From Pocillopora verrucosa (lineage: Eukaryota > Cnidaria > Anthozoa > Scleractinia > Pocilloporidae), in contig NC_089324.1 of assembly GCF_036669915.1 (NCBI RefSeq), positions 124,001 through 188,000 on the forward strand: a stretch of DNA of 64,000 nt, in the 5' to 3' direction. A program made the position numbers and the translations under genes. Shown here in pieces: positions 35,026-47,263 of this stretch (the first letter of the stretch is position 1; each line of letters starts with the position of its first letter). The notes under the pieces are model-generated. The model made no database searches, was not told where the DNA came from, and saw only the letters and a list, made by a program, of their open reading frames with translations.

Positions 35026-36341
35026 CCTCTATAGCAGGTGACTGATCCAACAGAAAGTGTACCACACCCCGAGTTGGGGTCGCTCTCTGTTCAAACTGGA
35101 GCTGTGACGACATCGATGTCAGATGCCTTTGAATGCAGAGAGGGCTTTCCTTCAGATCCAGAACCGTGCACGCCATCACCTGTGAAACACAAACCACCGG
35201 GGCATCTCCCTCCACATTGGAAATCAGCTACCGATAGCCAAGGAAAAGTCTACTACTATCATGCCCTAACCAGGTAAGGAATCTTACTCGTTTGTTAGAA
35301 CTGTGGCTTTATTATTGTTCAATGCCCACCGGGAGTCCTTGGCAAATAATGAACTGTTGTGTATCTGGGTTTTCTGTCATACGATAACTGTGACGAGTTA
35401 GTTACTTCTAGGTCTTGGAAGCGTTAATCATCTATTGGAGAATGATTCTGTTGTTTTCTTCAGCAAGTAACATCGCTAGAGCCGTTTAATTTTTATGAGA
35501 GAGTTAAAAGTGTGTCCCGGGCCCTTGGTCAGTAGCCGTGCACCAGATGTCTTCTTCCATGTATCGTTTTCTTTTATTTTCTTTGTCGACCATAATTTTA
35601 TTCCTGGCGACTATCGCCCAACAGCGTCTACGAAATAAAATTGAAAATGTCTAATGGAAAATTCCCCCCCCCCCCCCCTTCCTCAGTGATCCTCATTTTT
35701 AACTTTCTTTCTTTTCGTAGGAAAACTCAGCGGGATGTTCCAAGCTGGGACAGCAGCCCCTCATCAGAGGAAGAGCACCCTTATGTTGTCCCAGAACCTG
35801 ATCATACAAGTATTTCTGCTCACAGCTACGTTGATATGGACGAGGTAAGGCAATACAGCAACTTGATTGTGGCAACTACTTCCTTGTCCACTCAGAATGA
35901 AATCTGAAGTCAACTCTTCTTTTTATTCCTCCAGGATTCACCACCAAAACCAAAAATAAAGAAATTAGCAAAGGCTCCTACAACACCTCCGGAGACCCCT
36001 CCCTGAAAGGCCAACGCTTACCTATACCACAGCTCCAGCAGATACCACAGCACACAGGAGGGGGGATCACTTGCTGAGAGATGGTACCTCAAGCAGCTCC
36101 TCGTCACACCAGAGCAAGAACAGAGAGCTTTTTAGAATGAAGGTCAGTTGAGTCCGTCTCAGTGGTGACGCTACCTTCTCAGAGCCTGTGACGCCAGTGT
36201 CACGCCATGGCCTCTTTCTCAATATGTCACGCAATTTTTATCGGTTTCATCATTGTTTCAGCATTGTTTCGGATGTACTGTATATCTGTTTACTAACTGA
36301 TGTATTTTCGTTTTCGATATTTCTCTCCGCAGCTTTCTAGT
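35026..36341 (+). repeat. Direct repeat of window positions 1-1312 (SETD2 3' segment)
   Basis: Exons and introns alike match 1-1312 with few changes; the match begins before the window edge on the left copy. The right breakpoint is within CTTTCTA(A/G)TG of the first SRI exon. Confidence 0.9.
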
Positions 36342-36345
36342 GTTA

Positions 36346-36888
36346 ACTAGTACATATGCTTAAAGATATTTTAAGGAGATAGTTAGAATCAATTTTTTGT
36401 ATGAATTAGGCTATTCGTTCTCAATGATTATTGAATCAAGCTTTTCACCTTACTGATTGTAAATTAACTCAGAATAGCTTTCAAGGAGAGTTGATAAACT
36501 GCTCTATTGAAAGCAAAAGGTCCTAGTTCCAGCCCTGTCCAGGCCCTTCAGTCCATTAGTTCTTAGCGGGGAGCTCACCCAATCATGAATTATTCACAGA
36601 CGGCCGTCCTTACGTGCGTACATTAATATACCGATAAGAATTAACGGGACGGCTTGCGCTGGAAGAAAACATTAAAAAACTACGCTCAACTTCGTGCGCG
36701 TGCGATTGTGTGAGTATCGATTGAAAAAAACTCCATTTTACGGCATAATTGTTCACTAATGTAGCTAAATAATGCATTGGTTCTTCTTTAATAAATACCA
36801 TCGACAAAATGATGATACAACGTAAAACAGAACAGTATCGCAGATTACCGTTCGCTGAGTACTTGTATTGTACAGTTGAACCAGCGTA
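36346..36888. other. Spacer after the SETD2 duplicate
   Basis: No gene. 36840-36870 carries ACCGTTCGCTGAGTAC, similar to the tail of the 3.1-kb repeat. Confidence 0.4.
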
Positions 36889-37119
36889 ATATTTGTCCTA
36901 ACAGTCTTAAGAAGAAAGATAATCTGCGATGCGTTAAGGACATTGAACTTAAAGTACTTACATTGATTCCGGGAAATAAAACATGAAATATGTAAACTTT
37001 ACTTTAAGATTATTCTTGGTTTTATTTGGGTGGTTCCGTTTTATGTGACCACCCGGCATAGCTGAAGACGATACGCAGCAACAGACGGTTGGGACTCAGT
37101 CAAGGGTGACCACGACCGC

Positions 37120-37331
37120 TTAACCCGTTACGCCCTAAGATCATTATTCATCTTCTCCTTACCGTCCTCCATTCAATTTTTAAGGTGTTAACAAGAAGAA
37201 TTTGTTTACCAATCAAGAGGTTCTTTAGTTGGTGATCATTTCCTTTATTCTCATGACCTTCATGCATGATTCAGAGGTAATACTGTAGGGAGAAATTACA
37301 TGCTAGTCACTCTTAAGGGTGTAAGGATTAA
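37120..37331. repeat. TTAA MITE in the UGT upstream region
   Basis: TTAACCCGTTACGCCC ... TCTTAAGGGTGTAAGGATTAA. The paralogous site at 44211-44420 carries a related but clearly different element. Confidence 0.6.
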
Positions 37332-38191
37332 TATGCGGTGTCGCTTAAGGTGTACGAGGAAACGAGACTTGGTGACAGTCCACCCACGGGGAACTTAAAT
37401 TTGCAATCGCGGTGACCGATTTTTATCGTGGGAAACTACCTCGGGGGAATTTTAGCTTTTGGAGCTGGTATCGGCCACGAGAACAACAGGTTTTCTCATG
37501 AAAGCTACCCTAAAGTAACAAAATGGGAAACGTGAAATCCTATGCAAGTGAACCAATCAGCGCTTGTCGGTGAGTACGTTGCTGATCACATATGTGGATT
37601 TATATGTTATCTCGTGAGACATGTGACGTTAGGCAATATGCTTTTTTCATTTATAACTTGCAATGCCGCGATTTGGAACTCGTATGGGTATATTTCGGTT
37701 TTTTGAAATATTCTACAATTTTCTCCCGATTAAAATATTCATTTTTGTCTTAGAACCAGCCTTCATTCCGACTTAGGGTTGTAAATATTGCCTCAGATTG
37801 GCCTTTAGCTAGTGTAGTTAAGAAACTACTGTGCTGATCAATGAAAGTATTTGCCCATTCGCCTGGGCCCATCAAAAATTCCTGGTTCCGCACCAGATCA
37901 GGGCTTTCAGCCCATTGATTCCTGCGGTAAGCTTACCCATTCATGAATTACATATCGATTTCAAAGGTATGTTAATTAAGACCCACTAGTTCTAAAGAGG
38001 AAAGGAAGAAAGGCAGGGCTGTGTAGACTGTTAAAAAAATTGTATCAGACACCTTTCCTTCTTACCAGTGAGAGGGGAGTTGTGAGGGGGCAAGATACAG
38101 GGAGGCACGCGCTATCACCACAATTTTATCCCCCCCCCCCCACCCCAGCCCCTGCGTCCCCTCACCTCTCCAAGTTTTTCCACCCTCCAAG

Positions 38192-41100
38192 ATGGCCGAG
38201 GTGAAATCGTTCTTACTTCTTTTTTCGGTTATAATATCAATGGAATTATCCTTTTCGGCTAGAATCGCAGGTCTTAGCGGAACTTCTTCGGGATCTCATT
38301 ATTTTACGATCAAAAAGGTCATGGAGGAGTTGTTCTCCCGAGGTCACGAGGTGAGAGTTTCCTTCTTTCACATTAGTTGCGGTCCCAACTGCAGTAAATA
38401 TATCCTTGAAACCTGCGTGTATCGCTTACTTAAGGTAATTTTTCACGTGGGAGAATGCACACTACTTCGCTACCTGTAAAACTTTGCATTTGAAACGCCG
38501 ATTCCTCTGAAGGGCGAGCAAAATCTCGGATTTCGTGACTCGCCGTTTTGGCCGGCAACGAAAGAACATGGCGATCACACCTCGTCATAAAATCTTCGCG
38601 CCTACTAATTTCTCCTTCAGTGTGCTCACTCTCTTCATCGGCTTTAGAGCAAAGGGTCCACGGCTCAACTTGTAAAATTAACGTCGATTTCTGATAAGCA
38701 GACATAAAACGTATGCCCCAGAAACTTCTTTATCAATGCGACTAGTTGAGCAACAGTGTCATGCTGCTGCGCTAATTAAGACGTGACGATAGTTTTAACA
38801 CCAAGCCATTATCTTTCGTTTTACCTCATCTCCTTTGCCCCACTAAAGGCTTGAACGCTTGTTTGAGTTTTTGAAACGTCTCCAAAAACTCAAACAAAAA
38901 GACACGCACTGGCAACTACCATCTACCATGCCTATTTGTCGAGGGAGTTACTTTGCAACATTCAACTTTAGTGATTTCTCGATTTTTGTTTGTTTTGTTT
39001 TTATTATTATTTTTTTAGCCCTGTTCTTTTTGTCTTTTCTTGAGTGATCACATGAGTAGTTGTTCGGAGCGCCGTAATTTTTTTCAAGTGGAGGTTGAAT
39101 ACTTCACAAAGTTTATTTAGTTTTCTTATACAGTATAATAATACTTTTTCTTCTTTTCTGATGTAGGTGGTGCTTGTTCGACCAGTGCTTCGTGATGCAC
39201 CACCAAGTAATGAGCAGAAAATTCCCCAAAGGACATTCCTGACACCATACGACGAAAAAGATACAGAGAATAAAGTGAAAACAGCCATGGAAGGCAAATT
39301 GTGGAAGACAATAAATAACTTATATGAAATGCAAAGAGTCAATTGTGAATACATGCTGAATGACACAGTGCTACTTCAAGAACTGAAAAGCTTTGACTTG
39401 ATAGTTTATGAGAGTTTTTCCTTCTGTGCTGTTTTGGTCTCTGAGCTTCTTGGCATTCCAAAAGTAATCATATTTTCTGGTCCTCCAAATGGTCCAGGAA
39501 CTTTTGCCCATAATATTCCCCACCCAGTATCATACATTCCAGCACCAATGACTTTATTTACAAGTGAAATGACATTTTTACAGTGTCTTGTGAACTTTGG
39601 AGCATACAACTTCATACAGTCTGCAGAACAAGTTTTAATTGCCAGGTATATGGGTTCTCTGAAAGAGGAATACAACATCACTCCTGGGAAGAGCTACCAA
39701 GAAGCTGCTGGCACTGCTGAGCTGGTGCTGTTTCTTGCTGATTTTGCACTGGAGTATCCACAGCCTCTTTTGCCAGGTTTGTCAAATAAGTGGAAAAGGC
39801 TCTGAGCAACTGAGCACTTACCCCTTGCCTGACCAAACAACAATCAACTGATAACAAGTTGGGTTAAATGTTGGGTCAGGGGAGGGGTAAGTGTGTGGCT
39901 GCTTAAATGTTAGTATTAATATCACTCTCATAATTAAGAGAGCTTAGAGTTGGCAATGGTTTTAAATGTGTCATGTGATTTCATTCATGATATGAGAATT
40001 TTACAGGAAGCCAAGTTAGGCTGAGATTTGAAATATTGAGTTAAGATAAGTTGATACATGAATTTTTTCTATTCAAAATTCCTGTGCATGACCAGATCTG
40101 GATCCTGGGCCTTTGGTACTGAAATCCAGCAGATGGTTAATTTAGATTTTGAAAATTATCAAACAGGGAGTATTGTCTAGATCTAATGGTAGGCTAATTA
40201 TCATTTGTCTGTAGTGTTCTGGCCAAAGGAGAGAGACTGGTTTCAAAAGTGCAGAAGGTGGGGGAGTAGGGTAATGTATAGGTATCGAGGAATCTTCAAC
40301 CTCACCCCCTCCCCCACATATTTCTAAGAATGAACCAGTCAGCACAAACTGTATATCTGTTTGTCTTCTTACAGGTCAAATTATGGTGGGAGCCATTTCT
40401 GCAAAAGCAGATCCTGAAACACTCCCCCCTGAATTAAAAGATTTTATTGACAGTGCAGGGGGGCATGGGTTTGTCATTGCCTCTTTTGGGTCATATGCGC
40501 AAACAATCATAGCTAAGGAGAAGATCGATGTCTTGGCTGAAGCTTTTGGAAAGGTGAAGCAGAAAGTCATATGGAAACTGAAAGGTTAATGTAACCTAAA
40601 GTAACTTTCCAAAGGGATAGATCTGGGCCCAGTTGGAAAAGGGGCAGATAACGGTATCCAATGGACAAGTGATAGCAAAATGTATAGGGTTGTCCACCAG
40701 ATAGAAATTTATCTAGTGAGTAGCGCCATGCAACCTTTCAACAACCGGCAAGTCTGTACATTCTACACCCAAAAGGGTGCAACTACCTCTTGCATGGCAA
40801 AGTATGTCAAAGATTTTGTGTCATTGATCAAGTTGATCACGCATTTATAGAATGGATAGGGAGAGCTTGAAAATGAATCCTCTTTTTTGGCTTCTTTTGC
40901 AATGATGTGGAGTTGTGGTTATAAATTTCAGTTAATTGTCACTACTGTCTGTCAACAGAATTTTTGTGAATAGGGTATGGAAGTCATTTGTTTGATATCT
41001 TATATTACTAAAAGATATAATTGTTGTGATAATTATTATTTCAGGCTACATACTCTCATCTCTCAGGCAAAACATAAGAGTAATGAGCTGGATACCTCAG

Positions 41101-42210
41101 AGTGATCTGTTGGCTCACAAGGATATCAAAGCTTTTGTATCTCATGTGGGACACAACAGCCTTTATGAGTCAGCATATCATGGGGTGCCTGTGGTGGCTG
41201 TGCCCTTGTGTACAGACCAATTTTCTAATGCCAGGAAGGCAGAACACTTTGGACTAGCAAAAGTTTTAGATCACAAAACCATGAATGCTGAAGAACTTTC
41301 AGAGGCAATTCAACATGTTATTGATGAACCAAGGTATATTTATAGAGTGATTTCACTTTCCTCTGAACTGTTAACCCTTACTCATGAGTAACCAAGACAG
41401 AATTATTCCTTCTTGATGAGAACAAAGAAAAACATCAACAAGGGGATTATCATTTGATCCAATCCAAATTCTCCAAACTAACATCATAACAATTTTATGG
41501 CAGAGAGTAAAGAGAATTACTAATGAGATCTTGGGAATGAACCTGTTAAGGTAACAATACCTGTAGTTCTTGATAGTTGCTCTTCATTACCAGCAATGAA
41601 ATGCCAACTTTTATGGTGAACTCAGTAATTTAATAAACTTATAGAGACCTTAGAGAAAGGCTTAACAACTGGAATCAAAATTGTGTTTGGGCTTGTGCCA
41701 GAAAAAGCAGCCTAACAAAGGCTACAAGACACATGTTTTGAATAATATTTACATACAGTTCTGACATCCACACCTTTTGTCCATGAAATTCCCTTTCCCT
41801 TCAAGTTATTAACTCGTAGTATTAATATATTCCTTGCTATGTAGAATCATGCAGTGGCAAAATTCTTATGTTAATTTGTATTGTTGTAATTGGCATTGTT
41901 AAATGTTGCTATTCTTATTTGTGTCAGATTCAAGAGAGAAGCCAAACGCATTTCTCGTCTTATGAAAGACAATCCAAGGACCCCCCTGGAGAAAGCTGGG
42001 GACTGGATAGAGTATGTACACAGACATGGTGGAGCCCAACACCTCAGAGCTCAAGTGTTTAACATCCCTTGGTTCCAGTACTACTTACTTGACGTCATAG
42101 CTTTCCTTGTCGCTATAGTAACATTAGTTGTCATGGTGATTAGGTACACATGCAGGTGTTTATGCAAAGCGTGTTGTAAAAATGGTACTACAAAAACTAA
42201 AAAGGAGTAG
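38192..42210 (+). CDS. UDP-glycosyltransferase (UGT), five exons, complete
   Basis: Exons 38192-38350, 39167-39776, 40375-40584, 41045-41333 and 41928-42210 join in frame (GT-AG throughout) to a 516-residue protein, normal for animal UGTs. The N-terminus is a signal peptide. The presumed catalytic His lies in GSHYFTIKK. The C-terminal nucleotide-sugar domain has GFVIASFGSY, WIPQSDLLAHKDIKAFVSH and the signature HVGHNSLYESAYHGVP with DQF. A membrane segment of about 23 residues and a short Lys/Cys-rich tail end it, matching an ER-anchored type I enzyme. UGTs transfer sugar from UDP-sugars to small lipophilic molecules. Oddity: HVGHNS replaces the usual HGGxNS. The ATG follows a CT-rich stretch in good context (AAGATGG). 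Sugar and acceptor specificity cannot be read. Confidence 0.92.
39801..39923. mobile_element. hAT-like MITE remnant in UGT intron 2
   Basis: Centre ACAATCAACTGATAACAAGTTGGG and the C-rich/G-rich arms match the 137-bp family; the ends are decayed. A copy sits at the same place in the second UGT gene, so it predates that duplication. Confidence 0.65.
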
Positions 42211-42839
42211 GCATGCAATAATCATTGTTCTTAAGGATGTCACTCAATGCTTAATTTTTATTGTTATGACAACAAAGAGACACCTTCAAAAAATTCCAAG
42301 CAAATACAAATCGTATGAAATCATCATAGCCAACATCTTGATCATGATCTTGTTTCACACACAAAATTAAAAAAAAAAATGAAAAAACGAGTCACGTGCA
42401 CCTGCAACAATACTTCACGCCTCAAGAATTTACGAGGGAAAACCTTAAATCTCACCTTACCTGGCTTTTTCACAAAGTTCACGCACCACGTACAAAAATT
42501 TGGGCGTCACGTAATATTTAAGTCGTTGCCACGTTCGAGTACTACCGTGTTGATGATACCAAAATAGCCATTTTTTTTGTCCTCTCGTATCTCCTTTAAA
42601 GAGGGGAGGCGAGGGTGTTGTCCTTTGTAATTTTGCAGATTATCTTACTATTTCTTCTATGTGGCGCACAAGTTTCGTTGTGGTGGTAAATCTTTGCAGA
42701 TCTCGCAATTCTGACCCCAAACCACGCAACAGAAACACGCACTGATAAATCCTCATAAATAAGTTTAAATTACTTAAAATAACGCAAATATACGGTTGCC
42801 CTAGAGAACAAGCTATCCCATTTCTTAATTCAATCTTAC
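42211..42839. other. 3' flank of UGT copy 1, no gene recognised
   Basis: Contains an A-rich run near 42370; otherwise featureless by eye. Confidence 0.4.
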
Positions 42840-43420
42840 CACGCGATAAATGAGATTTTTCATATAAACTATGGTTTATATGAAAAGCTCTGAGAAGAGT
42901 AGCAACAACACTCGTGAAAATATATCGTGTATTTTTTTTTCACGAGTGTTTGATATCGCCAATCAGCAGCTGATGCGTCTGTTGCCTTTCGCGCCACTCG
43001 GCCAGGCTTGAATGAACAGCGAAGCTTTCACCATTCTCAATCCAAGGTCGCTTGTCGGGATTTGTGCGGAGAATGGCTGCTAAAACACTGAAAAATCCGT
43101 ATCGCTTACAAACAGTGACGTTCAAACTTTGCCAGAAGGGAAGGAAAACCAAAATGCGGAAAGAAAAACTGAAATTTACGTATTCAGTGGCTTTGGTAAT
43201 GGCATTTCTCGCGGCTGAAAGCAAAAGTCGACAACTTTCATTTAATAATAAAGTTGACTTTTCTTGTCAGTAAAGGGCTATTGTGTTTATATGATAAACA
43301 AAATAATACATGGTTACTTGTAGACATGAAATTTCTCTTCTCGTGTTCGACTCGAGTTAAACATTCAAAGAGAAATTCCAATCTACGTGCGCCCATGTAT
43401 TATTCTCTATTTATCACGCG
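42840..43420. repeat. Cluster of hairpins and foldback arms
   Basis: A perfect hairpin TTTCATATAAAC/GTTTATATGAAA near 42857-42884 is followed by AACACTCGTGAAA/TTTCACGAGTGTT at about 42907-42950. An outer pair, AATAATACATGG at about 43302 and CCATGTATTATT at about 43394, encloses the last part. Likely one or two MITEs. Confidence 0.6.
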
Positions 43421-43511
43421 ATGAAATAAAAATATCGCGCGATGAGTGGGAAACTTGTTGGGTCGCACGTGACCGGCTGTCACGCACGTTGTTTCTGCGG
43501 ACGAGACGACA

Positions 43512-43640
43512 ATGGCTGCAACAGTTGAGGAGGTATGTTATGAGGTCAATAGTTTGTTTTATTTTCGTGAAAAGATCATTGAGCAGTTCTTTTCAATACT
43601 TGTACGACACAGCTTTGTGAATCAGTACAGTAAACCTTGA
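43512..43640 (+). CDS. Possible small ORF or first exon, unknown
   Basis: ATG in context ACAATGG opens 42 codons (MAATVEEV...). A donor-like GAG|GTATGT occurs after seven codons. No family is recognised and no downstream exon was found. It may be chance or a stranded first exon. Confidence 0.15.
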   Translation: MAATVEEVCYEVNSLFYFREKIIEQFFSILVRHSFVNQYSKP

Positions 43641-44210
43641 TTTTGCGAAATCTTACGAGACTCTTACAGAGATGACTATCAGTGTATGAGGACAAGTGTG
43701 AATTATCTAATCTTCCTGATTACATTACAGGTTTGTAAATTCCTAGATGGCACTTCAGCATCGCCAACCGCATTAAGATAGAACTTTCCAACTGTTGCAG
43801 TCAGTGTCAATGTTGTTTCAAGATCTTGCCTTGAGTCCAATCAATTTATTTAATTATTTTGTTGTTAACACAGTGACAGCATACAGTCCGTTTAATTTTT
43901 CCGTACCGCCCACGATTTATTATGGTACAGTTGGACCTCGAGGACATTAAATAGCAAATGACTTGTGTGATGTTTGTGCATAATATTTGTCCTAACAGTC
44001 CTAAGAAGAAAGATAATCTGCAATGCGTTGAGGACATTGAACTCAAAGTACTAATGTTGATTCTGGGAAATAAAATACAAAATATATAAATTTTACTTTA
44101 GAAATTATTCTTAGTTTTATTTGGGTGGTTCCATTTGATGTGACCACCTGGCATAGGTGAAGACAATACAAACAGGCTGTTGGGACTCAGTCAAAGGTGA
44201 TCACAACCGC

Positions 44211-44420
44211 TTAACTCTTTAACTCCCAGATCAAATTTGTCATTCTCCTTACTGTCAACCATATAATTCTTATGATGTTACTTTTGAGAATTTAGTATTG
44301 GATCAACTAATTAACCCCAAATTGATATTTTTCTTTATTCTCGTCACTTACCTGGTTGTTATTGTATTGATATTGTAAGGAGAAATTCTGTCTTGGTCAC
44401 TCATGGGAGTTAAGGGTTAG
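44211..44420. repeat. TTAA MITE upstream of UGT copy 2
   Basis: TTAACTCTTTAACTCCCAG ... CATGGGAGTTAAGGGTTAG, with well-matched inverted ends. Confidence 0.7.
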
Positions 44421-47132
44421 TAAGGGTGAAAATCATTGGTAATGCTGTGCCACTTAGGGTATATGAGGACACGAGACTTGATGACAGTCCATGCGAAACT
44501 TCAGTATGCAGGTGTGACTGATTTTCATTGCGGGAAATTACCTCAGGAAATTTTAACTTATGGAACTGGCATCAGCCAGAAGAACAGAAGGGTTTGCCAT
44601 GAAAGCTACCCAAAGCAACAAAATGAGAAACTTGAAATCCCATGCAAACAAACCAATCAGCGCTTGTGGGTGAGTACCTTGCTGACATATGTGGATTTCA
44701 ATGTTATTTCATGAAATGTGATGTTAGGCAATTTTCATGTACACCTTACATGGCACTATCTAAAACTCTCATATGAGTATATCTTGGTTCAGTTTTTGAA
44801 TATTCTACAATTTACTTCCCAGTCAAATAATCATTATTGTCCAAGAACTAGCCTACATTCCTACTTCTCATTATTGTTTGTTAATTGACTTAGATTGGCC
44901 TTCTAGAAAAGTTAATAAACTACCAAGCTGATCAATAAAAGTTTCTGTCCACTCTCCCACCAAAAATTCCTGTTTCTGCACCAGGTCAGGGCTTTCAACC
45001 CATAATTTCCTTCTGTAAGCTCACCCATTCATGAATTAAATATAAATTTTTACAGGTATGTTAATTAAGACCCACTAGTTCTGAAGATCGAGGAAAGGAA
45101 GAAAGGCAGGACTGTATAGACTATTTAAAAAAATTGTTTCAGACACCTTTCCTTCATACAGTTTTCATAAGTTTGAAAGTTGTTGAATGCCGACTGCCTT
45201 TTCATCACTTTTTTTTGTCGTTGTGCTCATGTTTGCCAAAAGCGCAGCAAAAAATGATAGTTGACGTCACATGCTACTACGTGTTCCTCTGTTCACCACC
45301 TCTATCCATGCCATTCCAGAATTTTTAAGTGGGTTGCGTGAGCGGTTCGGGATCAGTCAGAGTTTAATTTAAGGGATCATTTTCAGTTGGGAACCATTTG
45401 CGGGGCTGAAGTATATGGACAAAGTTGCATTACTAGTGAGTAGAGGGTTATGAGGGGGAGAAGATACAGAAAGGCACTGCGCTATCGACTCAATATTCTT
45501 TCTTTCCCCCTCCCCCCATTCCCCGCGCCCCCTCGCCTCACCCTCGAAGATGGCCGAGATAAAATCGTTTTTACTTCTTTCTTCGGTTATATTATCGATG
45601 GACTTATCATTTTCGGCCAGAATTGCAGGTTTTAGCGGATTTTATTCGGGATCCCATTATTTTACGATCAAAAAGGTTATGGAGGAGTTGTTCTCCCGAG
45701 GTCACGAGGTGAGAGTCTTTCGCACTAGATGCGGTCCTAACTACCGTAAATAAATCCTTGAAACCGGCGTGTACCGCTTACTTAAGGTAATTTTTATCTG
45801 GGAGAATGCTCCCTATTTCGCATTCTGTAACGTTTTGCATTTGAAATGCCGATTCTTTTGCAGGGCGAGGGAAATCTCGGATCTCGTGACTTACCGTTTT
45901 GGCCCGCAACCAAAGGAACATGGCGATCACACCTCGTCTTAGAAATTTTCGCGCCTATTAATTTTCCTTCAGTGTGCACACTCTCTCCATCGGCTTCAGA
46001 GCAAAGGTCCATGGCTCAACCCGTTAAATTAACGCAGATTTCTCATATGCCAGACATAAAGCCTACGCCCTAGGAGCTTGAGGTTATCAATGAGACTAGT
46101 TGAGGCACGTGCTGCCGCGCTAATTTAGAGGTGACGATAGTTTTATCATCAGGCCATTCTCTTGCGTTTTACCTCGTTTCCCTTGCCTCGCTGATTTACT
46201 GGGCTATTAAACGTCTCCAAAAACTCAAACGAGCCTTCACGCACTGGCAACTACCACCTACTATGCCATTAGTGGTGGGAGTTACTTTGCAACATGCAAC
46301 TTATTAAGTGATTTCTCTATTTCTGTTTTGTTGTTTGTTTTTTTTTTAATTTTTTAGCCCTTTTTTTCCTTCTTGAATGATTACATGAGTAGATGTTCGG
46401 AGCACTGTAATTTTTTTTCAAGTAGAGGTTGAATACTTTGCAAAGTTTTTTTTTAGTTTTCTTATACAGTATAATTACTTTTTCTTCCTTTCTGATGTAG
46501 GTGGTGCTTGTTCGACCAGCGGTTCGTGATGCACCACCAAGTAATGAGCAGAAAATTCCCCACAGGACATTCCTGACTCCATACGATGAAAAAGATACAG
46601 AGAATACAGCGATTACAGCCATGGAAGGCAAAATGTGGAAGACAATAAATCGCTTACATGAAATGCAAAGAGTCAATTGTGAATACATGCTGAATGACAC
46701 AGTGCTACTTCAAGAACTAAAAAATTTTGACTTGATAGTTTATGAGAGTTTTTCCTTCTGTGCTGTTTTGGTCTCTGAGCTTCTTGGCATTCCAAAAGTA
46801 ATCATATTTTCTGGTCCTCCAAATGGTCCAGGAACTTTTGCCCATAATATTCCCCACCCAGTATCATACATTCCTGCACCAATGACTTTATTTACAAGTG
46901 AAATGACATTTTTACAGCGTCTTATGAACTTTGGTACATATAAGCTCACACAGTCTGCAGAACAAGTTTTAATTGCCAGGTACATGGGTTCTCTGAAAGA
47001 GGAATACAACATCACTCCTGGGAAGAGCTACCAAGAAGCTGCTGGCACTGCTGAGCTGGTGCTGTTTCTTGCTGATTTTGCACTGGAGTATCCACAGCCT
47101 CTTTTGCCAGGTTTGCCAAAATAAGTGAAGAG

Positions 47133-47263
47133 GATCTGAGCAACTGAATACTTACCCCTCCCCTAACCAAACAGCAGTCAACTGATAACAAGTAGGGTTA
47201 ATGTTGGATGGGGGGGGGGGGGAGGTAGATGAGCATGAGGCTGCTTAGATGTTGGCATTGATT
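47133..47263. mobile_element. hAT-like MITE remnant in intron 2 of UGT copy 2
   Basis: Same position and family as 39801-39923; the right arm has expanded into a G run. Confidence 0.65.

Larger units (their letters stand above)
27287..36345 (+). pseudogene. SETD2: SETD2 duplicate, decayed (AWS, SET, post-SET, linker, WW; no SRI)
   Basis: SETD2 exons recur in order with intron borders: 27287-27375 and 27504-about 27605 (AWS start, EVRRMQCDC), 28058-28116 (CGKDCLNRLLMIE), about 28626-28709 (VEVFKTEKKG), about 28905-29027 (CGEVMNYKDF, RHYYFMTLKADE), 30252-30330 (GNLSQFINHSC), 30723-30820 (FFTQRPIPAGAQLTFDYK), about 31000-31095 (post-SET), 33873-35273 (Pro/Gln-rich linker plus WW), 35721-35844 and 35935-36142. 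Damage: in-frame TAG in the SET exon, a stop in the cysteine-rich exon near 28235, a frameshift in post-SET, PNC changed to SNR after NHSCD, stops at 34333, 34474, 35005 and about 35032 in the long exon, the second WW Trp changed to Arg, and a one-base insertion near 36000. Homology to the window start stops at about 36341, inside the first SRI exon. It keeps its introns, so it is a segmental copy and not processed. Confidence 0.88.
36889..42060. repeat. UGT segmental duplication, unit 1
   Basis: Runs collinear with 43982-49160 from TAATATTTGTCCTAACAGTC through the last UGT exon, introns included. Spacing varies from about 7.09 to 7.36 kb because of indels upstream and in introns. Confidence 0.85.

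Noticed and set aside
33873-35273. Alternative genetic code with TAA/TAG as glutamine
   Set aside because: The intact UGT gene ends normally at TAG, the TPR-CHAT gene at TAA and the first SETD2 copy at TAG; the damaged SETD2 copy also has frameshifts and lost key residues.
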